26,084 bases of DNA, taken from NCBI GenBank assembly GCA_900547585.1, contig URHD01000027.1:1-26084 (forward strand), in the 5' to 3' direction. The DNA is from an uncultured bacterium. GTDB lineage: Bacteria; Cyanobacteriota; Vampirovibrionia; Gastranaerophilales; Gastranaerophilaceae. Below are positions 7,009 through 15,100 of the stretch, one piece after another. A program made the translations under genes and the position numbers. The notes under the pieces were generated by a model that had not been told where the DNA came from, made no database searches, and saw only the letters and a list, made by a program, of their open reading frames with translations. Numbering within the stretch: the first letter of the stretch is position 1; each line of letters begins with the position of its first letter.

Positions 7009-8721
7009 TTACAAGACTCTGTTTTCTCTGGTTTTGTCCGTGATTTTCACGTCATAATTTATCAATTTCAAATATTTCCTGAATAGCGAATCGTATGACT
7101 GAGGAATTTTTTCAAATTTGTCCCTTATTTTTGCCGGAGCTTTGATGTTTTCGGTGTCTTTTAGCAGGTATTTGTCCGACATAAGGATTGTGTATTCTTT
7201 ATTAAAGTCAATGGGGATAAATCTTTTGGTATTTTTTTCCCTTATTTTTATTGCATCAGCATAGGTTGCATCGGATTTGCCGTTGTTGATTTCTTTGATG
7301 AGTGTTCTGTTCACCTGAATGTCTGACCACTGAATTAGCGCGTTTCTTGTGCGTGATTTCAGGTTGTTCTGGACATTTTCAAGCACTAAATCAAAAAGTT
7401 CCTTGCCGTTTATCTTGCCTACACGCACCATTGAAAGATTTTCACTCACGCCGTCAAACATTTTCATCAAGTCCATGTTATTAAAGGTGCTGCGTTTTTC
7501 GTTGCTTTTCAGACCATTTCTGAAGATTGTTGAGGGGATTCCGACCGCATCAATTTCAGGATATTTTCGTCTTACGGCCCTTTTTATTGCGCTGGTGATG
7601 TAATTTGCCAGAACATTGTTCGAATACCTGATAGAATCGTCAAGCAAAAGCTCCTCGGTGTTTCCGCTGTAATCCTTGAAATAAACAAGCGGAACAAGAT
7701 CCTCTTTTATGTTTACATTGACAAATTCCTGAAGTCTGGCGTCTTTTCTGGCGCGGGATTCGTATTTTTCGGTTTCAATTTTCTTTGCGCGAATTTCTTC
7801 GAGTTTTCCCTCATCATTAAATTTAAGCTGTATGCCGCGTAGAAACTTATTTCCCTGACCATGCGACAGGATAAACGTATTTCCCCTCAAAATCTCAAAT
7901 TCCTTGTGGTCATGCCCGTTTAAAATGAGATTTATCCCGGGAATCCGGTCTGCAAGCATCGCAGAGATTTTGTTTCCGGTATGAGAAAGGAGAACGACAG
8001 CGCCATCAGGATACTTTTCTTTAAACTGGGAAACATGGTATTTTACGACCCTGATTGTCTTTCTGAGGTCTTTTTCTTCAAGAAGTGCGTCATTTTTGTT
8101 GGAATTGTCATAAAATCTCGTCTTTTTCAGCAAACCGGGGTTATAATAGTTCATACTCGGGATAGTTACGCCAAGAACGAGCACTTTGTTAACAATATCG
8201 GGGTTTTTGCTGTCCGGAATGTTGTAAAGTTTGTAAGTATCGATGTTTGAGTTTTCTCTTATAAGCTTATCCGCAACAGGTGAATGTGAACGGTCAATAT
8301 TCGTGAGGACTGTGCTGACCGGTGCACGGTCAAACTTCTTCAAAAGCCACTCATCTCCGCCGTCAAAGCAATGATTGCCCGGTGTGTAAACAGCGTCAAA
8401 TTTGTTTTTGCTGCCGGCAGCCATTTTTGCAGTATAAATCATTTTTGTCAAAAAATTGTACTGAATATCGCCGTTTGAAAACTGTGGATTTGTTAAAAAA
8501 CCCCTTTTTGATGGATTCATGAAGAAGTCGCCTGCGATTGCAAAGAGATTTAGAGTGCTTTTTTCAGATGATTTTTCAAAAAGGTCCTTTTTGTTCATCT
8601 GGATGGCTTTCATCATTTGCGGCATGCTCAAAATGTCACCATGGTTGTCTGCTGTGGAAACGATGTTTACCTGAGCCGATTTAAATGCGGTTTTATCCTG
8701 ATTTATCTTGTTCACATACAT
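7009..8721 (-). CDS. 5'-nucleotidase (UshA/NadN)-like metallophosphoesterase with F-motif tag
   Basis: Two-domain phosphoesterase of 570 residues. The N-terminal calcineurin-type domain has the full metal set: Asp25-x-His27 (ADNHG), GD at 64-65, GNH at 115-117 followed by CFD, His247 (LLSHTGN), and GHDH at 269-272. The C-terminal half (about 360-560) has the 5'-nucleotidase specificity-domain pattern, including LANYITSAIKRA and VGKINGKELFDLV. Known relatives hydrolyse nucleotides, NAD or UDP-sugars and are normally exported or periplasmic. Here there is no hydrophobic signal peptide. Instead the protein begins MYV and carries KTAFKSA with Phe13, directly before the catalytic domain. It is the first gene of an operon with the ROK-like gene. 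ATG at 8721 is preceded by GAGAGGG. The substrate cannot be read from the sequence. Confidence 0.85.
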   Translation of the reverse strand: MYVNKINQDKTAFKSAQVNIVSTADNHGDILSMPQMMKAIQMNKKDLFEKSSEKSTLNLFAIAGDFFMNPSKRGFLTNPQFSNGDIQYNFLTKMIYTAKMAAGSKNKFDAVYTPGNHCFDGGDEWLLKKFDRAPVSTVLTNIDRSHSPVADKLIRENSNIDTYKLYNIPDSKNPDIVNKVLVLGVTIPSMNYYNPGLLKKTRFYDNSNKNDALLEEKDLRKTIRVVKYHVSQFKEKYPDGAVVLLSHTGNKISAMLADRIPGINLILNGHDHKEFEILRGNTFILSHGQGNKFLRGIQLKFNDEGKLEEIRAKKIETEKYESRARKDARLQEFVNVNIKEDLVPLVYFKDYSGNTEELLLDDSIRYSNNVLANYITSAIKRAVRRKYPEIDAVGIPSTIFRNGLKSNEKRSTFNNMDLMKMFDGVSENLSMVRVGKINGKELFDLVLENVQNNLKSRTRNALIQWSDIQVNRTLIKEINNGKSDATYADAIKIREKNTKRFIPIDFNKEYTILMSDKYLLKDTENIKAPAKIRDKFEKIPQSYDSLFRKYLKLINYDVKITDKTRENRVL

Positions 8722-8852
8722 AAAAGCGCCCTCTCTGTATTTACTATAAGCCGCTGAATAAAGTTTTTTGCTAGTTTTCGGGAATTATATTAAGTTTTGT
8801 TAATGAAAATATACTTTTTATATAAAAAAGAGGCAATTTTTATTTCTTGAAA

Positions 8853-8880
8853 TTGTTTATATAAGTACGAGAGATATTAA
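8853..8880 (+). promoter_or_regulatory. Promoter of the ribbon-helix-helix gene
   Basis: TTGTTT (8853-8858), a 16-base spacer and TATTAA (8875-8880) lie 39 bases before the ATG. TGTTTATATAAGT is identical to 2814-2826 upstream of the 34-residue ORF. The 198-base gap from 8722 also serves the divergent phosphoesterase, for which I see no convincing promoter. Confidence 0.5.
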
Positions 8881-8919
8881 GAGAAACAGAGAAAAGACAG
8901 CCAACCACAGGAGGAACCA

Positions 8920-9108
8920 ATGTCAAGAGTACTTATTTCAATGCCCGAAAAATTTTTGGAAGAAATCGACACAGTAGCAGGAAATGAAAACCGTTCTAGA
9001 AGCGAACTGATTAGAGAAGCGCTCAGAACATACATTCACCGCAACAAAGTCAGAGAAAACACACTCGCAGCTAAAAATGCAGCTATTCTTGAGGCATTAC
9101 TGGACTAA
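8920..9108 (+). CDS. Ribbon-helix-helix (CopG-type) DNA-binding protein
   Basis: A 62-residue protein that matches a minimal ribbon-helix-helix repressor. It has a short beta strand (SRVLISMP) that would pair in a dimer to read the major groove, then helix A (KFLEEIDTVAGNENRS), then SRSELIREALRTYIHR, the typical helix B pattern of the CopG/MetJ/Arc superfamily. The ribosome site is strong (AGGAGG). The gene is monocistronic, with its own promoter and a terminator 90 bases after the stop. Such proteins are often antitoxins, but no toxin gene lies on either side, so it is more likely a stand-alone regulator. A perfect 15-base dyad immediately after its stop codon is a possible binding site. Targets are unknown. 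Confidence 0.88.
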   Translation: MSRVLISMPEKFLEEIDTVAGNENRSRSELIREALRTYIHRNKVRENTLAAKNAAILEALLD

Positions 9109-9123
9109 CGTCAAAATTTGACG
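9109..9123. promoter_or_regulatory. 15-base perfect dyad after the RHH stop codon
   Basis: CGTCAAA-A-TTTGACG starts one base after the TAA. It could be an operator or a weak 3' hairpin. Its location downstream of the gene makes an autoregulatory role uncertain. Confidence 0.3.
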
Positions 9124-9195
9124 AACTAATGGGGATTTCAGAAAAACTAGACTAAAGGCTTTGAGGCAATACTAATTGATGGGGAAGATTTATAC

Positions 9196-9223
9196 AAAAG
9201 CGGCATAATTTTGCCGCTTTTTT
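9196..9223 (+). terminator. Intrinsic terminator of the RHH gene
   Basis: AAAAGCGGCA (9196-9205) pairs perfectly with TGCCGCTTTT (9212-9221) around a 6-base loop and ends in a T run. Confidence 0.9.
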
Positions 9224-9264
9224 GCAATTATAAAGAAAAGATTGGACAAAATATCTATTTATAC

Positions 9265-9323
9265 TTCTCCTTTTGAGGGATAAATTTCTAAACAGGCGCG
9301 TTTAAAATCAGAAAAAAGGAGAA
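9265..9323 (+). promoter_or_regulatory. Anti-Shine-Dalgarno pairing in the peroxiredoxin leader
   Basis: TTCTCCTTTT (9265-9274) is the exact complement of AAAAGGAGAA (9314-9323), which is the ribosome site of the next gene. In an mRNA that starts upstream of 9265, a 10-bp helix closing a 39-base loop could hide the ribosome site. The helix has only 3 G-C pairs, so it would be marginal and possibly temperature-sensitive or in need of a partner. The transcription start is not known. Confidence 0.35.
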
Positions 9324-9327
9324 AATT

Positions 9328-9789
9328 ATGGAGCTTAAAGAAAAAGCGGCTGATTTTACGCTGAAAGGTATAAACAAAGACGGCGAAGAATTCGAGTTCA
9401 CACTCTCGAACTATCTGGGCAAACCCGTTGTGTTATTTTTCTACCCGGGCGATTTCGGAAGCAAATGCACGCTGGAAGCCCAGGATTTCAGCGACCATTT
9501 TGCAAATCTTTCCGATGTCGTTGAGGTTGCAGGGATTAGCATGAATGATTTAGATTCCCACAGAGAATTTATTAAAAAATATGATTTAAAAATACCGCTA
9601 CTTTCCGACCCTGACGCATTTGCCGTAAAATCATACGGAATCTGCGAGGCAACCGATTTGGAACACAAGGAATTTGTGCGTTCTACGTTTTTGATTGACA
9701 AAGGCGGCAAAATCGTCGCAATGTGGAAAGATGTAAACGTAAACGGCCACGCCGAAGATGTTCTTATGGAGCTTAAAGGGTGTGAATAA
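9328..9789 (+). CDS. Peroxiredoxin (AhpC/TSA, Bcp/PrxQ-like) with variant active-site loop
   Basis: A 153-residue thioredoxin-fold peroxidase expected to reduce hydrogen peroxide and organic hydroperoxides in the cytoplasm. The family is shown by the N-terminal KAADFTLKGINKDG, FFYPGDF before the peroxidatic Cys47, and Arg118 in RSTFLID, the usual active-site Arg. The loop is unusual. The family pattern is P-x3-[TS]-x2-C, and here Pro40 is followed by GDFGSKC, so position 44 is Gly and a Ser sits one residue later. The Bcp resolving Cys five residues after the peroxidatic one is Gln52. Cys106 and Cys152 are the only other cysteines. AAGGAG lies at the usual distance before ATG. The gene converges on argS with only 14 bases between them and no visible terminator. 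Confidence 0.9.
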   Translation: MELKEKAADFTLKGINKDGEEFEFTLSNYLGKPVVLFFYPGDFGSKCTLEAQDFSDHFANLSDVVEVAGISMNDLDSHREFIKKYDLKIPLLSDPDAFAVKSYGICEATDLEHKEFVRSTFLIDKGGKIVAMWKDVNVNGHAEDVLMELKGCE

Positions 9790-9803
9790 TACAAATCTCG
9801 GGC

Positions 9804-11558
9804 TTACATTCTCTCCGGAGCGCTGACGGCAAGAATTCCCAGGGCATTTTCAATAACAATCGCAACTGATTTTACCAGAGCGAGCCTTGCTGCAGTGAGC
9901 TCTTTGTCGTCCGACAAAACCCTTGAAAATGTGTAGAATTGGTGGAATGCGCCTGCTAGTTCCTGCAAATATTTGCAAAGCATATACGGAGCCCTGTGAT
10001 TTGCAGCAGCAAGAATCAGCGGTTTGAATTCTTCAAGCTTGAGAACAAGTTTTTTGGCCGAAGCAGCAGATTTTTCATCATCAACAGCCCACAACGCATT
10101 AAGATTTGCATTCATTATTGCGTTTTTAAGCTCATCTTCAGAGAAAAGAGCGGGTTTTGAGGCTTTTGTTTCAACGTCAATTCTTTCCGAAGTAGCATTT
10201 CTGAAAATCGAGCAGGCGCGGGCATGCGCATATTGGACATAGAACACAGGATTTTCATCCGTGTTGGATTTTGCCAGTTCAATGTCAAAATCCAGCGTTG
10301 TATTGATATCGCGAATAATCATCCAGTATCTGGTCGCATCAACGCCCACTTCATCAATCAAATCCTCAAGCGTTACCATATTTTTACGCTTGCCCATGCG
10401 GGTTTGTTCGCCGTTAATAACAAGATTTACCAGCTGACCGAGCAAAACTTCGAGTTTTTCAGGATTATGCCCCAGAGCTTCAATAGAAGCCTTCATTCTC
10501 GGCACATAACCATGGTGATCTGCGCCCCAGATGTTTATTAAACGGTCAAAGCCACGTTCAAATTTATCAAAATGATATGCAATATCCGCTGTCAAATAAG
10601 TATTCGAACCGTCGGATTTTCTAAGAACTCTGTCCTGATCATCGCCGTAATTTGAGGATTTGAACCACAGAGCGTCGTCTTTTTCAAACAAAAGTCCTTT
10701 TTCTTGCAATTTTTTAACGCAGTCTTCAACTTTGCCTGATTTATGCAAATCCAGCTCCGAATAAAACGTATCAAAATGAGTATTGAATTTTTTCAAAAGC
10801 TCTTTTTGCAATTCGAGCATATGGAGCCTTGCATAGTCGGAAAGAACTTTCAATTGTTCATCTGAAAGCTCTTTTGTCAAAGTTTTTGCAAATTCCGGAT
10901 TGTCTTTAACAAAGGATTTTGCGAGCGGAATCAAATAATCGCCCGGGTAGTAGCTTTTTCTTTCAATTTCATCAGCAGGGAAATCAATTTTCTCGCCTAA
11001 TTCCTGTAAAACCCTGATATGCAAGGATTTCCCAAGATTTTTAATTTGATTTCCAGCATCGTTTATATAAAATTCCTGAGAAACATCATATCCGGCAAAT
11101 TTGAGCAAATTAGCCAGCGCACTGCCCATTGCTGCCCATCTGCCATGCCCTATATGAAATGGGCCGGTCGGATTCGCAGAAACGTATTCAAGAAGAACTT
11201 TTTCGCCGTGTCCTGAATCGTTAGAGCCAAATTCCCGCTTCTCGTTCAAAATTTCTGCGATTATGGAGTTGAGGAAACTTTTACCGAGCTTAAAATTTAT
11301 AAAACCGGCAACAGTGTTAACTTCGACATCGTTTTCTTTGATTTCGGCTGCAATGTTTTGCGCAATCACTACAGGCGGCAGTTTTGCGAACCTTGCAAAA
11401 GACGAAACATTTACGGCAAAATCGCCGAAATCTTCGTTTTTCGGCGTTTCTGCGTTTAAAATATAAGTGTTAGCTGCGGTCATTTGACCGAGTTTTTCAT
11501 TTTTCAGCGCGGATTTGACCGCTTTGTCCGTTATTTCAGTAATATATTGTTTTAGCAT
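9804..11558 (-). CDS. argS: Arginyl-tRNA synthetase
   Basis: Class I aminoacyl-tRNA synthetase that charges tRNA-Arg, 584 residues. It has the N-terminal Add-1 domain, the signature SANPTGPFHIGHGR with HIGH at 135-138, EFYINDAGNQ, and INIWGADHHGYVPR in the catalytic core. In place of a canonical KMSKS loop it has TRMGKRKNMVTL, as in many ArgRS. A helical DALR anticodon-binding domain ends the protein (ANHRAPYMLCKYLQELAGAFHQFY). The reading frame stays open upstream to 11639. I set the start at 11558 because family homology begins with MLKQYI and because a near-consensus promoter lies immediately upstream, leaving only about three untranslated bases. No Shine-Dalgarno sequence is visible there, which fits a leaderless message. 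Confidence 0.96.
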   Translation of the reverse strand: MLKQYITEITDKAVKSALKNEKLGQMTAANTYILNAETPKNEDFGDFAVNVSSFARFAKLPPVVIAQNIAAEIKENDVEVNTVAGFINFKLGKSFLNSIIAEILNEKREFGSNDSGHGEKVLLEYVSANPTGPFHIGHGRWAAMGSALANLLKFAGYDVSQEFYINDAGNQIKNLGKSLHIRVLQELGEKIDFPADEIERKSYYPGDYLIPLAKSFVKDNPEFAKTLTKELSDEQLKVLSDYARLHMLELQKELLKKFNTHFDTFYSELDLHKSGKVEDCVKKLQEKGLLFEKDDALWFKSSNYGDDQDRVLRKSDGSNTYLTADIAYHFDKFERGFDRLINIWGADHHGYVPRMKASIEALGHNPEKLEVLLGQLVNLVINGEQTRMGKRKNMVTLEDLIDEVGVDATRYWMIIRDINTTLDFDIELAKSNTDENPVFYVQYAHARACSIFRNATSERIDVETKASKPALFSEDELKNAIMNANLNALWAVDDEKSAASAKKLVLKLEEFKPLILAAANHRAPYMLCKYLQELAGAFHQFYTFSRVLSDDKELTAARLALVKSVAIVIENALGILAVSAPERM

Positions 11559-11567
11559 AGTGATAAA

Positions 11568-11596
11568 ATTATAACCAAAACAAAAAAAAATGTTAA
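11568..11596 (-). promoter_or_regulatory. Near-consensus promoter giving a near-leaderless argS mRNA
   Basis: On the reverse strand, TTAACA (11596-11591), exactly 17 bases, then TATAAT (11573-11568). The argS ATG begins at 11558, so a start 7 bases past the -10 would be about 3 bases before the ATG. Confidence 0.7.
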
Positions 11597-11617
11597 ATAT
11601 CGGGCAATTTTTAAGAA

Positions 11618-12004
11618 TTAATGAGCGCAATGACCGCACTGATGTCCGGATTCGTGGTGGTGTTCGCCGTGATGATGCGAGCAGTTAGCGCTTTTGACCT
11701 GCGCAAGCGAGCCGTTTAAAAATACTTCAACAGCTTCATCAGCAGAGCCCTGAACGCCCGCATACAGCTCGATTCCGTAATTATCAAGAGCAGAAACTGC
11801 ACATCCGCCAATTCCGCCGCAAATAAGCACCTGCACGCCCGCATTTTTCAACACATCCGCAATTGCAGCATGCCCGCTGCCCTCAGTGCTGATGATTTCA
11901 GAATTAACAACCTTGTTATCCTCGATTTCATATAGTTTTACGGCTTCTGTGTGTCCGAAATGTTGAAAAACCTGCCCGTCTGCGTAAGTAACAGCAATTT
12001 TCAT
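11618..12004 (-). CDS. NifX/NafY-like (dinitrogenase FeMo-cofactor domain) protein with His/Cys tail
   Basis: A 128-residue protein with the small RNase H-like domain shared by NifX, NafY, the NifB C-terminus and archaeal MTH1175-type proteins. MKIAVTYADGQVFQHFGH gives the first strand and the conserved HFGH, and CGGIGGCAVSAL at 62-73 matches the glycine-rich motif. Family members bind iron-sulfur or FeMo-cofactor-type clusters. Many stand-alone copies in non-fixing anaerobes have unknown function, and no nif gene is present here. The last 21 residues hold nine His and three Cys (CSHHHGEHHH...CGHCAH), an extension that looks like a metal reservoir or metal-sensing tail. AAGGAG precedes the ATG. 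It lies 59 bases upstream of argS, which has its own promoter. Confidence 0.85.
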   Translation of the reverse strand: MKIAVTYADGQVFQHFGHTEAVKLYEIEDNKVVNSEIISTEGSGHAAIADVLKNAGVQVLICGGIGGCAVSALDNYGIELYAGVQGSADEAVEVFLNGSLAQVKSANCSHHHGEHHHESGHQCGHCAH

Positions 12005-12162
12005 GAAAATTCTCCTTATTTAATACACGTTATAACAATTCTACGACTTCAAAGCGACAAAATCAATTTTGCTTCTTTATATTCCGTTACAAACTAACAA
12101 AAAAAGATTTTTACAACTTTTAATATTGAAAAAAACAGAATATATGGAAAATAGATATTTAT

Positions 12163-15100
12163 ATGAGAATTTTACCGGTTAAATTACACACTCCCGCGTT
12201 TTCAGGCAGACGTGACGACAGAAATACAGCCTCCCAGCTCGCAAAAAACAATGATTATGCGCTCACCGAAAATAATCAGCAAAGAATAGAAAAGGCAATT
12301 GAAAATCTCGGCAAAGAAAAAGGCGAAAACAACATAAAATTTCTGCTAAATACCGCAGAAAATCTCCAATACTACACAAATATAACAAACAGTGCAAAGC
12401 CAAGACACGACTGGAAAATGCAGCTCAAAAAAGCCGCGCAAAGCTCACTGGCTGTTTCTGACCCGATATTAAAAGAAAAATTCGCAAATGAAATCAACCG
12501 CGTTTTTGATACGCAAAAACCGCTCACCGAAGATGAAAAAGCAATACTGGAATCTAAAAGCTTCTTACTCAAACACATTAACAAAGCCGAATTAGACGGG
12601 GAAAAGAACACAAATATAAAAAATATTGAAAAAAATCTCGAACATTTTATAGTTTCATCAGAAATCCCTCTTAAACAAAAAAGATACATACTTAATCGCT
12701 TTGAATATCTGCTAAGCCCCGATTACCAGATAAATCCACAGCTTGAGAACAAAAGAACCGTTGTTCTTGCCGAGCTGCTCAACGATATTGTTGTAGATAC
12801 CGGTTCAAAAATACCCAACACAAAAGCCATTAACCAGAAAAGCCACGGAATGTGCGCTGCAATTTCCATTTCAAGAAAACTAATGTCCTATGAATACAAA
12901 AAAGATTACGTGGATACCGTACTATCAGAGCTTGATGACAACAACACAATGATGGTTTACGACATTGCTGACATAGGTTCGGGCAAAAAAGTGCCAGTCA
13001 CAAAAACCGACATAAATTTTATTGATGCAATGAACAAAGGGTACAGAATAGTTGACGCATCTACTGTGCAGTGGATGAACATTGCTGATATGACCGGCGT
13101 AAACAACAAACCCGGCCGTATTTATTCAGGATTTGACCCCGAAAATATGGGAACTTTTCAGGATGCTCATTATTTAGCACCATTTGCAGATGAAAATTTG
13201 CAATCAAAACAGAGCTATTATCAAGCTTTAATTACGGCAAAGGACAAAATTGATTCAGCCAAAACAGCCAAACTGGTGCATGAACTGAGCACAAAAGAGC
13301 GTTTCCAAAGACTCGAATCGGACTTAAAAATGGTGCAGGAGCTCGACAACAGCCTTGTGCAGGAACTAAAATCCGCAATTCCGTCACTTACCCGGCAACA
13401 AGCAGCCGAACTCAAATCAAATCTTCTTTCACTCGAGGTAAAACTATCCTCACAAATAGACAAAATCAAGGAGGATACGAAAAAATATCATTTTCTCCCG
13501 AACGAAGAAGATGTTGTCAAAAAACAGAAAATTAAAGACTTCCTGCTGTGCAAATCTCCGCAAAAAGTTGATAAAGACGCTCTGGAAAAGCACATCAGCA
13601 ACATAAAAGACATAATTGAAATGTCAAAATCGATTTCTGAGAAAATCAACCCCGAGTCAACGCTGGCACAAAAAATAAGAAATGACAGAAAACTCTTTGA
13701 AGCTGCGGCAGCATACAGAACTAGCCTGATTTTCGGCTTATACGACAGGGATTTGAGAACAGACTCGATGATTCACTACAATATTCCCGACTCAGAAACA
13801 ATCCTTGCGCAGAATATCAGACAAACCGCAGAACACATAAGAAAAACCTCGGATGAAAGGTACATAAATCATTTCAGCAAAACCTTTAATATTGAACCTG
13901 ACAAAGAAACGGTTGTAAAACTACTTGATGACCTTGAAAATACTGTTAATCAGACTTTGACCTCACAGATGGATCAGCTTTATCATTTTCTCGGGCTCAA
14001 TAGCCGAACCGCTGATTTGCTGGCGCAGGTTAAATCAGTAAAATCTGCAATTGAACACAAAGACAACAACGAGCTTAAAAACACAGCCATAGGACTTGGA
14101 ATCAAGCCTGACAAAACAAAAGTACTCGAAAAACTTGCAGAATATGAAGAAATTTTGTCTAACAACCCCTCACAGGAAGAATACGTAGAAATCTTCAACA
14201 AACTAGGCAACAAAAGCCAGCTTCAGACCTTTGCTGATACGTACGAAATAGTTTCCGAAGAGATTGAAAATGCTGATGAAGAAACAGAATCACAAATTAT
14301 AGAAAATCTGAACAAAGCTCACAATTTGCCCGAAAATGCCTCAATTCAAGACTCGAAAAACGCACTTTACAAAACCGCACAGTTTTTTAACCAGATTTCC
14401 GGAAACATTTCGATGATACGGGATGTTATGACAATAGAAGACGAAAGCGGCAGGCTTCTCAACACAGCAAACCCGAACGCCATCATCACAGAGGCAATGG
14501 AAAAAGAAGGCAGGATTTTAAGAGGCGATGAGCTGGCAAAACTATATTCTCGCTACAGCGCCATTGATAAACTTCGTTCTCAGGATGAATTTTCGTCAAG
14601 ACAGGGCAAAATTTCCGACCCCACACTGTATAAATATACAGAGCCGGAGAAAGAAACAATCAAAAAAATTAAAAAATCGCTCAACGCAATGGCTGCAGAT
14701 ACCAATCGCGAGCTGATTTCAATCTTCCGTGAAATAAAAAAACCGCTGGAAGAAGCTGCCAGACAGGATGGTATTGATTCGGGAAGTTACTGGGCAATGC
14801 CGGAAGCGAAGTCGGGGCTTTATTCGGCGCAACAGGCTAAAATTTTGCAGCAATTAACAGGAAAGCCCTATCAAATAACAGAAGATTTAGAAAAAGGCTT
14901 CAAATCAATTAAAAATACCCCAAATTCCGGAATCACAGGAACCAACGTGTTCCATGACCAGCCCGGCGGTCATGCTATGTATGTAGCCGAAATTTCTAAC
15001 CATAACGGCAAAGAAATAATTTATCATGACAATTCCTGGGGTGCATCAGAGCACGAAAATGTCTGGGTTGACTCAGAAGGCTTGACCAGAACGGATTACA

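Noticed and set aside
8920..9223. Toxin-antitoxin module
   Set aside because: No toxin ORF adjoins the RHH gene. Only an 8-codon ORF is present before the terminator.
11559..11639. Upstream extension of argS to 11639
   Set aside because: It would add 27 residues unlike ArgRS, and the near-consensus promoter lies inside it.
11618..12004. True nitrogenase accessory gene (nifX)
   Set aside because: No nif genes are nearby. The same domain is widespread in non-fixing anaerobes.
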